From: Novosphingobium indicum
GTDB taxonomy: Bacteria; Pseudomonadota; Alphaproteobacteria; Sphingomonadales; Sphingomonadaceae
Length of the DNA stretch: 64,000 nucleotides
NCBI RefSeq assembly: GCF_014645195.1
Contig: NZ_BMLK01000005.1
Span: forward strand, 62,001 to 126,000
Direction: 5' to 3'
In this document: positions 8,574-17,727 of the stretch, in pieces
Layout of the letters: each line of letters begins with the position of its first letter
How positions within the stretch are numbered: position 1 is the stretch's first letter
Notes under the pieces: generated by a model
Told to the model about the DNA's origin: nothing
The model's input: the letters and a program-made list of their open reading frames with translations, nothing else
Databases searched by the model: none
Program-made: the position numbers and the translations under genes

Positions 8574-8969
8574 ATGCGGAGTTTCATTCTGACCCGCGCG
8601 GCTCTCTTTGGGCTGATGCCGGCAGCGGCCCTTTTGCTCGCTGGATGTGATAGAAAGCCGGAGGAAGCTTCGCAGGACAGCGTCCCGGCGCTCTCGGAAT
8701 CTGCAGCGCCCGAGAATGAGACGATCGCAGAGAGTCTGGAGCCCGGCGAACCTGAACAGTCCGAGACGGCGGCGGCTGACGTCCCTTTGCGAACGCCGGT
8801 TGAGCCCAGACCTGGCCGAAACAGCGGTGCGCAGGAAGATGATGCAGGCTCAGTGCCAAAAGCCACCCAGCCAGCTGCGCCGCAGGAGGCACAGCCAGTC
8901 GATCCGCACGCAGGCCACGACATGTCGACCATGTCCAATCACGCGATGGAAGGAATGGAACACAAATGA
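8574..8969 (+). CDS. putative lipoprotein with His/Met-rich C-terminus
   Basis: The product has 131 residues. A lipobox LLAGC puts the lipidated cysteine at residue 25; this fixes the start at 8574, since a longer frame from 8436 would bury it. The middle is a low-complexity Glu/Pro/Ala linker and the last 25 residues (DPHAGHDMSTMSNHAMEGM) carry closely spaced His and Met, typical of copper-chelating tails. It lies 5 nt after the DUF2231 gene and overlaps DUF411 by 4 nt. Likely a membrane-anchored periplasmic copper binder; family not recognised. Confidence 0.78.
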   Translation: MRSFILTRAALFGLMPAAALLLAGCDRKPEEASQDSVPALSESAAPENETIAESLEPGEPEQSETAAADVPLRTPVEPRPGRNSGAQEDDAGSVPKATQPAAPQEAQPVDPHAGHDMSTMSNHAMEGMEHK

Positions 8970-9433
8970 AGATATTTGATCCGGGAACGTCCCGTACGGG
9001 CCTAATTGCGCTGCTTGGAACGATGTTCCTTGCCGCATGCAGCGGTGTCGCACAGGCAGCGAGCTATACCATGTTTCGCGATCCGAGTTGCGGTTGCTGC
9101 GAGTCCTGGGCTGCACATATCCGCGACGGGCTGCATGCCGACGTGGCGGTGCAGGACAGCGCCGACATGGGTGCGGTCAAAGACCGCGAAGGCGTCCCCG
9201 AAGAGCTTCGCTCGTGTCACACGATGATCGTCGATGGATATGTCATCGAAGGCCATGTGCCGGCCGCCGATATTGCGCGCCTGCTGCGCGAGCGCCCCGC
9301 AGGGGTCGAGGGGCTGGCGGTCGCCGGAATGCCGGTGGGATCGCCGGGCATGGAAATGGGCGGGCGCACCCAGCCTTACCAGGTCATCGCCTTCGGCCCT
9401 GCCGGAAAGCGGGTCTTTGCCAGCTATCCCTGA
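8966..9433 (+). CDS. DUF411 metal-binding protein
   Basis: The product has 155 residues with a signal peptide ending near AQA, followed by the DUF411 core: YTMFRDPSCGCCESWAAHIR at the start and RSCHTMIVDGYVIEGHVPA in the middle. The CxCC motif and later Cys-His are likely metal ligands. DUF411 proteins occur widely in copper-resistance clusters (for example next to CopAB and CusCBA). It is translationally coupled to the preceding lipoprotein by an ATGA overlap. Confidence 0.9.
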   Translation: MKIFDPGTSRTGLIALLGTMFLAACSGVAQAASYTMFRDPSCGCCESWAAHIRDGLHADVAVQDSADMGAVKDREGVPEELRSCHTMIVDGYVIEGHVPAADIARLLRERPAGVEGLAVAGMPVGSPGMEMGGRTQPYQVIAFGPAGKRVFASYP

Positions 9434-9471
9434 GGGGACCCGCAATTGTCCCAGTACCAAGGAGAATGACG

Positions 9472-9753
9472 ATGAAGACAATAGTTGCTGCAATCGGTCT
9501 GTTGGGCCTCGCGGTCACGCCGGCTCTTGCTCATGACAAGGCGCCCGAGGCGCCGAAAACGTGCGAAATGATGCACAGCGGTCAGAAGATGCAGGGGATG
9601 ATGATGAAGGGCAAGGACGGTAAGATGACCTGCCAAATGATGAATGGGCAACAGCAGGGCGCCGGACCAATGGACCACTCCCAGATGAATCATTCGATGA
9701 TGAACCAAGGCGAGGGCGGGCAGCAGCAGCATCAAGGCCATCAACCCAAGTGA
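9472..9753 (+). CDS. small secreted Met/His-rich protein
   Basis: The product has 93 residues with a signal peptide (KTIVAAIGLLGLAVTPALA). The mature part is dominated by Met, His, Gln, Lys and Gly (CEMMHSGQKMQGMMMKG, MDHSQMNHSMMNQ), with two cysteines, and has no folded-domain signature. I place the start at the ATG at 9472, 7 nt after GGAG; the ATG at 9466 is too close to it. Likely a disordered periplasmic Cu(I) buffer, judging from composition and its position as last gene of the copper operon. Function inferred. Confidence 0.75.
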   Translation: MKTIVAAIGLLGLAVTPALAHDKAPEAPKTCEMMHSGQKMQGMMMKGKDGKMTCQMMNGQQQGAGPMDHSQMNHSMMNQGEGGQQQHQGHQPK

Positions 9754-9764
9754 ACGAACCATGT

Positions 9765-9796
9765 GCCGGCAGCTCCGCCAAATTGGGGTTGCCGGC
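9765..9796. terminator. hairpin between convergent genes
   Basis: GCCGGCA (9765-9771) and TGCCGGC (9790-9796) form a perfect 7-bp stem with an 18-nt loop that itself contains CCAAATTGG. It lies between the convergent ends of the Met-rich gene and csoR, so it is a reasonable bidirectional terminator. There is no clear U-tract. Confidence 0.5.
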
Positions 9797-9797
9797 C

Positions 9798-10070
9798 TCA
9801 GCGCCCCATCTTCTCGAACAAGGCGATTAACTCCGACAGTTTCTCGGACTGTTCCGCCTTGTCTTGCGAGGTTATGACCTCTTCCACGCAGGTCTTCGCA
9901 TGGATGTTAAGAACTTTCATCCTGGCCGCTCGCAAGGCCGCTTCCATTGCTGCAAGCTGCTGGAGGATGTCGATACAGTACCTCTCATCTTGCATCATCC
10001 GGATGATACCGCGCGCCTGACCTTCGATCCGGCGCATCCGGGCAATTTCTCGGGCGAACTTGTTGGTCAT
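9798..10070 (-). CDS. csoR: CsoR-family copper-sensing repressor
   Basis: The product has 90 residues and is all-helical, with RIEGQARGIIRMMQ near the N-terminus, the CsoR/RcnR signature. The three ligand positions read Cys32, His57, Cys61 (YC..., IHAKTC), the Cys-His-Cys pattern of Cu(I) sensors rather than the His-rich RcnR pattern. The start at 10070 matches the conserved N-terminus; a longer frame to 10196 would run through the operator. It is expected to repress its own and/or neighbouring copper genes until Cu(I) binds. Confidence 0.88.
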   Translation of the reverse strand: MTNKFAREIARMRRIEGQARGIIRMMQDERYCIDILQQLAAMEAALRAARMKVLNIHAKTCVEEVITSQDKAEQSEKLSELIALFEKMGR

Positions 10071-10151
10071 TGTTGCTCTCGCGCCAACTTTTTTGTGAGG
10101 AGCCAAGGATTCCGGCAAAAGCTGGTTGTTGAAAACCATCTGCCCTGATAC

Positions 10152-10170
10152 TATACCCCCTATGTGTATA
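10152..10170. promoter_or_regulatory. possible CsoR operator
   Basis: TATAC, a C-run, then GTATA gives the dyad TATACCCCCTATGTGTATA. The TATACCCC half resembles known CsoR operators, which carry A/T-flanked C and G runs. It lies 82 nt upstream of the csoR start on the divergent side. Only one half has the C-run, so the match is partial. Confidence 0.5.
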
Positions 10171-10383
10171 TGACAAGTGGAGAGTGGGATGATCAAGCCG
10201 GCTCACGGCAGTAGCCTTCGGTCTTGAGGCTGAGCGCACAGCGTGTTGCGATTTATCGCCTCATTGATCTTTAGGGGGATCTGCTCGTTTTGCGCGCGTG
10301 AGATTTCGCGTGCGGGCTGCCAAGAGCCTCTGACAGACAAGCTTGGGCCGGATGACCTTGCCAGGCTTCGCTACTGGATCCGT

Positions 10384-10410
10384 CGACAGCGGCTCACTGG
10401 ACCGCTGTCG
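10384..10410. promoter_or_regulatory. perfect 9-bp hairpin upstream of the beta-CASP operon
   Basis: CGACAGCGG and CCGCTGTCG form a perfect stem with a 9-nt loop, about 80 nt before the start at 10493. It could be a leader structure, a processing site or an operator. No U-tract follows, so intrinsic termination is less likely. Confidence 0.45.
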
Positions 10411-10492
10411 GCTTCCTTGGTCTAACCTGGTTTTGCCCCGGAGTTCAGACCAGGCCGAGCGCACTGAACGATTATTGACCTAGAGGATTGAT

Positions 10493-11875
10493 ATGAATAC
10501 CGCTCAAGAACCCTCGCTCAGTTTCCTTGGCGCGACAGGAACGGTCACCGGCTCACGCTATCTGATCGAGGCCAACGGTCGGCGCATTCTTGTAGATTGC
10601 GGGCTCTTCCAGGGATACAAGCAGTTAAGGCTGCGCAACTGGAATCCGTTCCCCGTTCCGCCAAAGTCAATAGACAGTGTCCTTCTCACACACGCCCATC
10701 TCGACCATTCCGGCTATCTGCCCGCGCTGGTCCGAAACGGCTTCCAGGGCCATATCCATTGCACGCCGGCCACCGCCGAACTCTGCGGCCTCCTGCTTCC
10801 CGACAGCGGGCACCTGCAGGAGGAAGAGGCCCGCTATGCAAAGCGCAAGGGTTATTCCAGGCACGCGAACCCGAAGCCACTCTATACACTCGAGGATGCC
10901 CGCGCGGCGCTGGACCATTTCCGGGAAACCGCGTTCGACAGGGTTCTTGACCTCGGAGACGGCATCTCAGCCCGCTTCATCCCCGCCGGGCACCTGCTCG
11001 GCGCGGCGCAGATCCAGGTGACCGTCGGCGGGCGCACGGTGCACTTCAGCGGCGATGTCGGACGCGAAACCGACCCGTTGATGCACGGGCCGCGGCCATA
11101 TCCAGGCGCCGACATTCTCGTGACCGAATCCACCTATGGCAACCGCGTTCACCCGCAGAATGATCCCGAAGCCGAACTGGCGGAGGTTATCAATCGGGTC
11201 GCACGGCGCGGCGGGGCGATCGTGATCCCCGCTTTCGCCGTGGGCCGTATCCAGGGCGTAATGCTCCAGATCGCCCGGCTTCGAGCGCGAGAGGCGATCC
11301 CATACATACCGGTCTACCTCAACAGTCCGATGGGCGTGGACGCGACCGCAATCTACCACAACCACCACGATGAGCATCACGTCAGCTGGGAAGATTGCAA
11401 AGCCATGTTCGATCTCGCCGAGCGCGTGCGCACGGTCGAGGAATCGAAGGAGCTCAACCGCCGCAACGGGCCGATGATCATCATTTCCGCAAGCGGCATG
11501 CTCGCGGGCGGCCGGGTCCTGCACCATCTGGTCAGTTTCGGGCCCGATCCGAAGAACGCGATCGTACTGAGCGGGTTCCAGGCTGGTGGTACGAGGGGGG
11601 CCGTCCTCGCCCGAGGCGAGCGGCATTTGCGGCTCTTCGGGCGCGAGATCGAAATCCGCGCCGAAGTGATTCAACTTGAGGGCATATCGGGTCATGCCGA
11701 CGCCAACGAGTTGCTGGGCTGGATGGGACAGGCCAGGTCTCCGGAAATGACCTATGTCACCCATGGCGAACCCGACAGCGCCGATGCCCTGCGCTTCCGC
11801 ATTGACCACGAGCTCGGATGGAATGTGCGTGTACCTGAACATCTCGAGCGGGTCAGCATCCGGAAGCCGAGATGA
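10493..11875 (+). CDS. beta-CASP metallo-beta-lactamase, RNA-type (YSH1/CPSF-like)
   Basis: The product has 460 residues. MBL motifs: THAHLDHSG (about residue 66), AGHLLGA, SGDVGRETDPL. Beta-CASP motifs follow: ESTYGNR, PAFAVGR, MIIISASGML and SGHAD near residue 400. This is the full set of the predicted exonuclease/endonuclease family (COG1236), which processes RNA in archaea and bacteria. It begins a four-gene chain; its stop overlaps the start of the AMP phosphorylase gene (ATGA). In this operon its substrate may be RNA degraded to nucleotides that feed the next enzyme; that link is inference. Confidence 0.9.
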   Translation: MNTAQEPSLSFLGATGTVTGSRYLIEANGRRILVDCGLFQGYKQLRLRNWNPFPVPPKSIDSVLLTHAHLDHSGYLPALVRNGFQGHIHCTPATAELCGLLLPDSGHLQEEEARYAKRKGYSRHANPKPLYTLEDARAALDHFRETAFDRVLDLGDGISARFIPAGHLLGAAQIQVTVGGRTVHFSGDVGRETDPLMHGPRPYPGADILVTESTYGNRVHPQNDPEAELAEVINRVARRGGAIVIPAFAVGRIQGVMLQIARLRAREAIPYIPVYLNSPMGVDATAIYHNHHDEHHVSWEDCKAMFDLAERVRTVEESKELNRRNGPMIIISASGMLAGGRVLHHLVSFGPDPKNAIVLSGFQAGGTRGAVLARGERHLRLFGREIEIRAEVIQLEGISGHADANELLGWMGQARSPEMTYVTHGEPDSADALRFRIDHELGWNVRVPEHLERVSIRKPR

Positions 11876-13383
11876 CCTTGGATGTGCACACGATTCCCCT
11901 GATCCGGGCCGGTATCGACACCTATCGTCAGCCGGTCGTCTACATGCGCGAGGATTGCCACCTATGCCGGGCCGAGGGATTCTCGGCGCTCACCCAAGTA
12001 GAGATCGCTCTTGGCCAGCGGTCGATCGTTGCGGCGCTCAATGTGGTGACCGATGCTGACTGGCTGCCACCCGATACAGCGGCGCTCAGTGAGGCCGCGT
12101 GGGCAGCGCTTGGCGCGAAGATCGGTAAGCATGCGATTTTCTCGCATCCGGAGCCGCCGGCCTCGGCTTCCGCGATCCGTTCCAAGGTCTACGGCCAGCG
12201 CCTCGATGCGGCTGGATGCCAGGCCATCATCAGCGATACGGTGGCGCACCGCCTGTCCGATCTCGATCTTGCCGCTTTCATCACGGCTTGTGCCGGTGAC
12301 CGGCTCGATATTGCCGAAACGATCGCCCTCACGCGGGCGATGCACGGCGCGGGCAAGACGCTTGACTGGGGTGCGGGGCTGGTCCTCGACAAGCATTGCG
12401 TTGGCGGACTGCCGGGCAACCGGACCACCCCCATTGTCGTGGCCATCCTTGCTGCCGCGGGATTTCGCATACCCAAAACCTCGAGCCGCGCGATTACCTC
12501 GCCAGCGGGCACCGCCGACACGATGGAAGTCCTGGCGCCGGTCGCGCTCGACATCGCCGCCATGCGCCGCGTGGTCGAAAGTGAGGGTGGTTGCGTCGTC
12601 TGGGGCGGTGGCCTCGATCTCAGCCCCGCCGACGATTTGCTGATCCGGATCGAGCGGCCGCTCGATTTCGACAGCGACGGCCAGCTCGTCGCCAGCGTGC
12701 TCTCCAAGAAGGCGGCAGCGGGTTCAACCCATGTGCTGATCGACATGCCGGTCGGACCCACCGCCAAGGTCCGAACGGAGGCGGCTGCGCGAACCCTGTC
12801 CGAGCGTCTGCATGCCGTCGGCCAGGCGATCGGCCTAACGCTGCGGATCCATGTCAGTGACGGATCGGCCCCGGTGGGACGCGGTATCGGCCCGGCGCTT
12901 GAGGCCCACGACCTGCTTGCGGTCCTGAGACGTGACCATGATGCCCTGATGGACCTGCGCGAAAGGGCGCTGGACCTGGCGGGCGCCCTGCTCGACCTGG
13001 CCGAAGCGAACGGCGGAAATGGCCGCGAGATGGCAAGAAGCCTGCTCGACAGCGGCGCTGCCGAAGCGAAATTCCTGTCCATCTGCGAGGCCCAGGGCGG
13101 ATTTCGCGAACCGGGCAGCGCACCTCACCAATCCATCGAAACGGCTGGTGTAGGCGGCGCGATCAGGGAGATCGACAACCGCCGCATCGCCAAGATCGCG
13201 AAACTGGCCGGGGCTCCGGGCCGCAAGCACGCCGGCGTACGTCTGCTCGCACGGCCGGGCGATGTGATCGAGGCAGGCCAGCCGCTCTACGAGATACACG
13301 CGGAAACGCCAGGCGAGCTTGGCTGGGCGCAGGACTATGCCCGGTCGGGCGCTTCTCCCTTCCGGATCGGAGAGGCGCCGTGA
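11872..13383 (+). CDS. AMP phosphorylase / archaeal-type thymidine phosphorylase family
   Basis: The product has 503 residues. The nucleoside phosphorylase core is clear: KHCVGGLPGNRTTPIVVAI, then SSRAITSPAGTADTMEVLAPV, and a C-terminal domain with GDVIEAGQPLYEIHAETP. An N-terminal extension of about 90 residues, absent from ordinary bacterial DeoA (about 440 residues), matches archaeal AMP phosphorylases (AMP + phosphate to adenine + ribose 1,5-bisphosphate). It overlaps the beta-CASP gene by 4 nt and the PRPP synthetase homologue by 4 nt. No ribose-1,5-bisphosphate isomerase or RuBisCO gene is visible in the window, so the fate of the sugar phosphate is open. Confidence 0.88.
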   Translation: MTLDVHTIPLIRAGIDTYRQPVVYMREDCHLCRAEGFSALTQVEIALGQRSIVAALNVVTDADWLPPDTAALSEAAWAALGAKIGKHAIFSHPEPPASASAIRSKVYGQRLDAAGCQAIISDTVAHRLSDLDLAAFITACAGDRLDIAETIALTRAMHGAGKTLDWGAGLVLDKHCVGGLPGNRTTPIVVAILAAAGFRIPKTSSRAITSPAGTADTMEVLAPVALDIAAMRRVVESEGGCVVWGGGLDLSPADDLLIRIERPLDFDSDGQLVASVLSKKAAAGSTHVLIDMPVGPTAKVRTEAAARTLSERLHAVGQAIGLTLRIHVSDGSAPVGRGIGPALEAHDLLAVLRRDHDALMDLRERALDLAGALLDLAEANGGNGREMARSLLDSGAAEAKFLSICEAQGGFREPGSAPHQSIETAGVGGAIREIDNRRIAKIAKLAGAPGRKHAGVRLLARPGDVIEAGQPLYEIHAETPGELGWAQDYARSGASPFRIGEAP

Positions 13384-14306
13384 CCCGTATCCTGGCCTTT
13401 CCCGGCATGATGCCCCTGTGCGAAGCCATCGCCGCGCTAGCCGGAGCGCAGGTGGGAGAACTCGATCTCCACCGCTTTCCGGATGGCGAGAGCCTCGTGA
13501 CCTTGCCTGGCGACCTTGCAGGCAAGGATGTCGCCGTTCTCGCTACGCTGCGTGAGCCCGATCCGCTGGCCCTGCCCCTGCGATTTGCAGCAGAGACAGC
13601 CAGGGAAATGGGTGCCCGCCGCGTCGGACTGATCGCGCCCTATCTCGCCTATATGCGCCAGGACCGGCGATTTGCCGAAGGTCAGGCGGTCAGCGCTCCC
13701 CTATTCGCCGGCTTTCTGGAGGAGAGCTTCGACTGGCTGGTGACGGCAGATCCGCATCTGCACCGGATTCAATCGCTAGAAGACCTGTTCGACATTCCGG
13801 TACGCCGGATCGAAACCGCCCCCTTGCTGGCCGGTTGGATTGCCGCAAACGTGCCCGATGCGGTGCTGCTCGGTCCCGACAGCGAGAGCCGGCAATGGGT
13901 AGCTGAAGTCGCCCGGCTCGCGGACCGGCCCTATGAAGTGCTCGAAAAGCGCCGCAGCGGCGATCGCAGTGTCGAGGTCAGCATACCGCACAGCGAGGCG
14001 CTACTGGCCGGAACGCCCGTGATTCTGGACGATATTGCCTCATCCGGACGGACGCTGATCCAGGCGATCCAGCGACTACTCGCAACAGGAACCAGGCCGC
14101 CCATCTGCGTCGTGATCCATGCGGTGTTTGCCGGCGATGCTCACACGGACATCCTGTCCGCAGGTGCAGCACGGGTCGTGACGACGGATTCCATTCCGCA
14201 TGCCAGCAATGCGGTATCACTTGCGCAGGTATTGGCTGACGCTGCCCGCGACCTGCAAGGCGGCAATCCACCGATCAGGCGGGCCGCAGCACGAACCATA
14301 AGGTGA
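13380..14306 (+). CDS. ribose-phosphate pyrophosphokinase family protein
   Basis: The product has 308 residues. Recognisable PRPP synthetase features: FPDGES near residue 37, [18 protein letters not shown] (the RQD loop), DPHLHR, and [13 protein letters not shown], the PRPP-binding loop. It starts at a GTG overlapping the previous stop codon (GTGA). The family makes PRPP from ribose 5-phosphate and ATP. Next to an AMP phosphorylase it may act on or supply sugar phosphates in an AMP salvage loop. It is diverged from housekeeping Prs, so a changed substrate is possible. Confidence 0.85.
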   Translation: MTRILAFPGMMPLCEAIAALAGAQVGELDLHRFPDGESLVTLPGDLAGKDVAVLATLREPDPLALPLRFAAETAREMGARRVGLIAPYLAYMRQDRRFAEGQAVSAPLFAGFLEESFDWLVTADPHLHRIQSLEDLFDIPVRRIETAPLLAGWIAANVPDAVLLGPDSESRQWVAEVARLADRPYEVLEKRRSGDRSVEVSIPHSEALLAGTPVILDDIASSGRTLIQAIQRLLATGTRPPICVVIHAVFAGDAHTDILSAGAARVVTTDSIPHASNAVSLAQVLADAARDLQGGNPPIRRAAARTIR

Positions 14307-14311
14307 CCTGT

Positions 14312-16681
14312 ATGAACGACCACACCCATCACCAGCACCACGAGGCAAGCGATCACACGATCTACACTTGCCCGATGCACCCCGAAGTGCGGCAGGAGGG
14401 GCCGGGAGATTGCCCCAAATGCGGGATGCATCTCGTGCCCGAAGGTAGCGAGCAGGCGAAGGACGCCCACGCATGCTGCCATGGCCACCATGCCCATTCC
14501 GCAGATGCCGGGGATGGAGCCGACGACAAGCGGTACGACACGGTGCCGGCCGGATATTCCGGCACGGTCTATACCTGCCCGATGCATCCGCAGGTGCGGC
14601 AGACCAAGCCCGGTTCCTGCCCGATATGCGGCATGGGGCTGGAGCTCCAATCTGCTACGATGGCCGAAGAAGGACCCAATCCCGAACTGGTCGACTTCAC
14701 GCGCCGATTCTGGATCGGCACGGCGCTGACGCTTCCGCTGCTGGTCTTCACCATGGGGCCGTACCTCGGCCTTGGCGGCGTCAGGGATATCTTCGGGGAA
14801 CGCAACACACTCTGGATCGAACTGGTGCTCGGCACACCCGTCGTCCTGTGGTGCGGCTGGCCATTCCTCGTGCGCGGCTGGAATTCCTTTCGCACGATGA
14901 ACCTCAACATGTTCTCGCTGATCGGCATGGGCGTCTTCGCCGCCTGGGCCTTCAGCGTCGTCGCGGTCCTGGCGCCGGGCATATTCCCCGATGGCTTTCG
15001 CGATGCCGAAGGCCATGTCGGTGTCTATTTCGAGGCTGCGGCGGTCATCGTCACGCTGGTGCTGCTGGGCCAGGTCATGGAACTGCGCGCGCGTGAGGGA
15101 ACCGGCAAGGCGATCCGCGCGCTGCTCGATCTTGCGGCCAAGACCGCGCGGGTGATCCGCGAGGATGGCCGCGAGGAGGAAATCCCGCTTGAAGACGTGC
15201 TGGTCGGCGATCGCCTGCGGGTGCGACCCGGCGACAAGGTCCCGGTCGACGGCGTCGTCACTGACGGTCGTTCCTCGGTCGATGAGAGTATGATCACCGG
15301 CGAACCCGTTCCGGTGGAAAAGGTCGCGGGCGACCCTGTGACCGGCGCCACCATCAACGGAACCGGCAGCCTCGTTATCGAGGCAACCCGTGTCGGCGCC
15401 GACACCATGCTTTCCCAGATCGTCGAGATGGTAGCCAATGCGCAGCGCTCGCGCGCGCCGATCCAGAAATATGCCGACAAGGTTTCAGGATGGTTCGTGC
15501 CGGTGGTCATCGGCATTGCGGTCCTGTCATTCATCGGCTGGGCGCTTTGGGGGCCGGCTCCGGCGCTCTCCTACGCGCTCATCGCGGCCGTCGCGGTCCT
15601 GATCATTGCTTGCCCCTGTGCACTTGGCCTTGCCACGCCGATGTCGATCATGACGGCTACCGGGCGCGGTGCGCAGGTCGGGGTGCTGATCAAGAATGCC
15701 GAAGCGCTGGAACGGTTCGAAAAGGTCGATACGCTGATGGTCGACAAGACCGGAACCCTGACCTTGGGCAAGCCGGAGCTGGTTTCCGTCCTGCCCGAAC
15801 CGGGACACGATGAAGCCGAAGTCCTGCGCCTGGCGGCAACGCTTGAAAGGGGCTCCGAACATCCTCTGGCCGAAGCGATCGTCGCGGGCGCGGAGGAGCG
15901 CGGAGTGGCACTGGGCGAAGCAAGCGACTTCGAGGCGGTCACAGGCAAGGGCGTGAAAGGCGTGGTCGACGGCAAGCATGTCGCGCTCGGCAACCTCAAG
16001 CTCGTCACCGATCTGGGCCTCGAAGCGGCCGAACTGACGGAGAAGGCCAATGCCCATCGCGACCAGGGTGAGACAGTGATGTTCGTGATGCTGGACGGCG
16101 CCGTTGCCGGCCTCGTCAGCGTCGCCGACCCGGTGAAGGAAACGACGCCCGCCGCGCTTGAAGCGCTCCACAAGCTGGGCTTCCGCATCATCATGGCAAC
16201 GGGCGACAATGAACGCACCGCCAGGGCGGTGGCCGCCCGGCTCGGCATCGACGAGATCCGCGCCGACGTGCTGCCCGAGGACAAGGCGCGCATTATCCAG
16301 GAGCTTCAGGCCGAAGGGCGCAAGGTCGCCATGGCCGGCGACGGCGTGAACGATGCACCAGCCCTTGCCCAGGCCGATGTCGGCATCGCCATGGGAACGG
16401 GAGCGGACGTCGCCATCGAAAGTGCAGGCATCACGCTGGTGAAGGGCAACCTCGACGGGATTGTCCGCGCGCGTAGGCTGGCCCGCGCCACCATGCGCAA
16501 TATCCGCCAGAACCTGTTCTTCGCCCTGATCTACAACGCCGCCGGCGTGCCGGTGGCGGCGGGCTTGCTGTACCCCTTCTTCGGCATCCTGATCAGCCCG
16601 ATATTCGCCGCCTTTGCCATGAGCGCTTCATCGATCTCGGTCGTCACGAACGCGCTGCGCCTGAGAAGCGCGAAAATCTGA
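14312..16681 (+). CDS. copper-translocating P1B ATPase (CPC type) with two N-terminal YTCPMHP domains
   Basis: The product has 789 residues. Two tandem heavy-metal-binding domains, each YTCPMHPxVRQ...CPxCGM, occupy about residues 10-110, separated by a His-rich linker. There are about eight membrane helices; the transport motif is [13 protein letters not shown], phosphorylation site DKTGTLT, then SEHPLAEAI and [12 protein letters not shown]. This is the CopA/SilP-like class exporting Cu(I) or Ag(I) from the cytoplasm. AGGTGA precedes the ATG at 14312 by a suitable distance; a GTG at 14303 is the alternative and would overlap the upstream stop. Confidence 0.95.
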   Translation: MNDHTHHQHHEASDHTIYTCPMHPEVRQEGPGDCPKCGMHLVPEGSEQAKDAHACCHGHHAHSADAGDGADDKRYDTVPAGYSGTVYTCPMHPQVRQTKPGSCPICGMGLELQSATMAEEGPNPELVDFTRRFWIGTALTLPLLVFTMGPYLGLGGVRDIFGERNTLWIELVLGTPVVLWCGWPFLVRGWNSFRTMNLNMFSLIGMGVFAAWAFSVVAVLAPGIFPDGFRDAEGHVGVYFEAAAVIVTLVLLGQVMELRAREGTGKAIRALLDLAAKTARVIREDGREEEIPLEDVLVGDRLRVRPGDKVPVDGVVTDGRSSVDESMITGEPVPVEKVAGDPVTGATINGTGSLVIEATRVGADTMLSQIVEMVANAQRSRAPIQKYADKVSGWFVPVVIGIAVLSFIGWALWGPAPALSYALIAAVAVLIIACPCALGLATPMSIMTATGRGAQVGVLIKNAEALERFEKVDTLMVDKTGTLTLGKPELVSVLPEPGHDEAEVLRLAATLERGSEHPLAEAIVAGAEERGVALGEASDFEAVTGKGVKGVVDGKHVALGNLKLVTDLGLEAAELTEKANAHRDQGETVMFVMLDGAVAGLVSVADPVKETTPAALEALHKLGFRIIMATGDNERTARAVAARLGIDEIRADVLPEDKARIIQELQAEGRKVAMAGDGVNDAPALAQADVGIAMGTGADVAIESAGITLVKGNLDGIVRARRLARATMRNIRQNLFFALIYNAAGVPVAAGLLYPFFGILISPIFAAFAMSASSISVVTNALRLRSAKI

Positions 16682-17015
16682 GTGCGTAACATGCTCCCAA
16701 GTTGCAAGAGCGAGTGTCGCGCATTCTGAAGAAGTTGAAGCACGCAGGCGCGTTCCATCGAAGTTCGAGCTTACCGTGCGGAAGGTCCTGCGATGTTTAA
16801 ATGAGTTTCATCCGTTGAGGCTTGAGTCTGAAGGAGACGTTGCGACACGGCTACTCTCAACGACCCCAGAAGTGATGAGGGCCATAGTAAGATGTCCAAT
16901 GCGCGGCCGTCCTTGGGCTCCATCGCCTTGATCGTGCAGAAGATTTACGGACCTGGAGCCCACGAAGCAATTCTTGCTCTGAAAATATTCATGACAATAG
17001 GAAAGGATGAAAATT
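16682..17015. other. 334-nt stretch without a convincing gene
   Basis: No frame looks protein-like. An 8-bp inverted repeat (GGGCTCCA at 16915-16922, TGGAGCCC at 16954-16961) has a 31-nt spacer and is weak. The base composition becomes AT-richer towards the small ORF at 17016, whose promoter probably lies here. Confidence 0.4.
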
Positions 17016-17120
17016 ATGAGTGGGAGATTCAAAGATAACATCAAGACTATACTGATAACGATACTATTTATAGCCGCTCTTGGCTATGCAATCCACATCG
17101 GGGTGAAGCTCTTTGGCTAA
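17016..17120 (+). CDS. 34-residue single-span membrane peptide
   Basis: ATG at 17016 has AAAGGA 8 nt upstream, a near-ideal ribosome site. The peptide has a short basic N-terminus (MSGRFKDNIKT), one hydrophobic helix (ILITILFIAALGYAIHIGV) and ends KLFG. Codon use is AT-rich (several ATA codons), unlike its neighbours. Positive-inside charge and helix length fit a small inner-membrane protein. No homologue is known to me; function unknown. Confidence 0.6.
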   Translation: MSGRFKDNIKTILITILFIAALGYAIHIGVKLFG

Positions 17121-17318
17121 GTTTATTTGGCTCGCGACTTTGCGCATGGGCTGGGAGGTTGCGCCCGCCCAAGGTCTTCGAAGCGCCGGCACACTGGATG
17201 GGCAGCGAACCCGGGCATTGCCCACGGCTTGGTGAAGGACACAATTACGTAACCGCCCCTAATGCCCGCCGCTCCGGTCACAGCCAAAAGAACATTCTGG
17301 CAATCGAGAGAAAGACTC

Positions 17319-17669
17319 ATGTCTCATGCGCTCATCATCGACGACAACATGATCGTCAGCCGCGCGATCCAGGATCGACTCTCGTCTCTCGGCTTCCGTT
17401 CATTCGATCAGACATGGACCGAAGAGCTGGCCGTTGCGGCAGCGGCGCGACGCGAGCCCGACCTCGTGGTCGTCGGTGATTCGGTTGAGGCGGGTTCAGC
17501 CTTGAGCGCTGCCCGGCGCATTGCGAAGCAACGCAGCATACCCATCCTGATGATCACCGCGGATCCGGGCCGCTTGCTCCAGCGCATCCCCAAGGACACG
17601 CCGTTCGACGGACCATTCCTTCTCAACGAGATCGAAGCGGCCGTGGCCCTGAGCCACGCTACCGGTTGA
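17319..17669 (+). CDS. degenerate response-regulator receiver domain, stand-alone
   Basis: The product has 116 residues. The N-terminus reads SHALIIDDNMIVSRAI, giving the acidic pair of a receiver. The third strand reads PDLVVVGDS, with glycine where the phosphorylated aspartate normally sits and an aspartate one place later. The conserved Lys-Pro of the fifth strand is replaced by DGPFLLNE. It therefore resembles an atypical or phosphorylation-independent receiver. There is no output domain. The start at 17319 gives the canonical N-terminus. It lies upstream of the sigma-like gene at 17728. Confidence 0.75.
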   Translation: MSHALIIDDNMIVSRAIQDRLSSLGFRSFDQTWTEELAVAAAARREPDLVVVGDSVEAGSALSAARRIAKQRSIPILMITADPGRLLQRIPKDTPFDGPFLLNEIEAAVALSHATG

Positions 17670-17727
17670 CCATTTCCCTTACTGGAGCGCGTCTCTTGTC
17701 CCAAAATGCGTGATGGAAGCGATAACC

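Larger units (their letters stand above)
10071..10492. other. regulatory gap between csoR and the beta-CASP operon
   Basis: This 422-nt divergent intergenic region contains a CsoR-type dyad near 10152-10170 and a strong hairpin at 10384-10410 (listed separately). A small frame at 10243-10425 encodes 60 residues without a ribosome site or recognisable motif, and I do not treat it as a gene. Promoters for csoR and for the downstream operon should lie here. Confidence 0.5.

Noticed and set aside
10243..10425. 60-residue plus ORF between csoR and the beta-CASP gene
   Set aside because: No ribosome site, and it spans the hairpin at 10384-10410 and other regulatory sequence.
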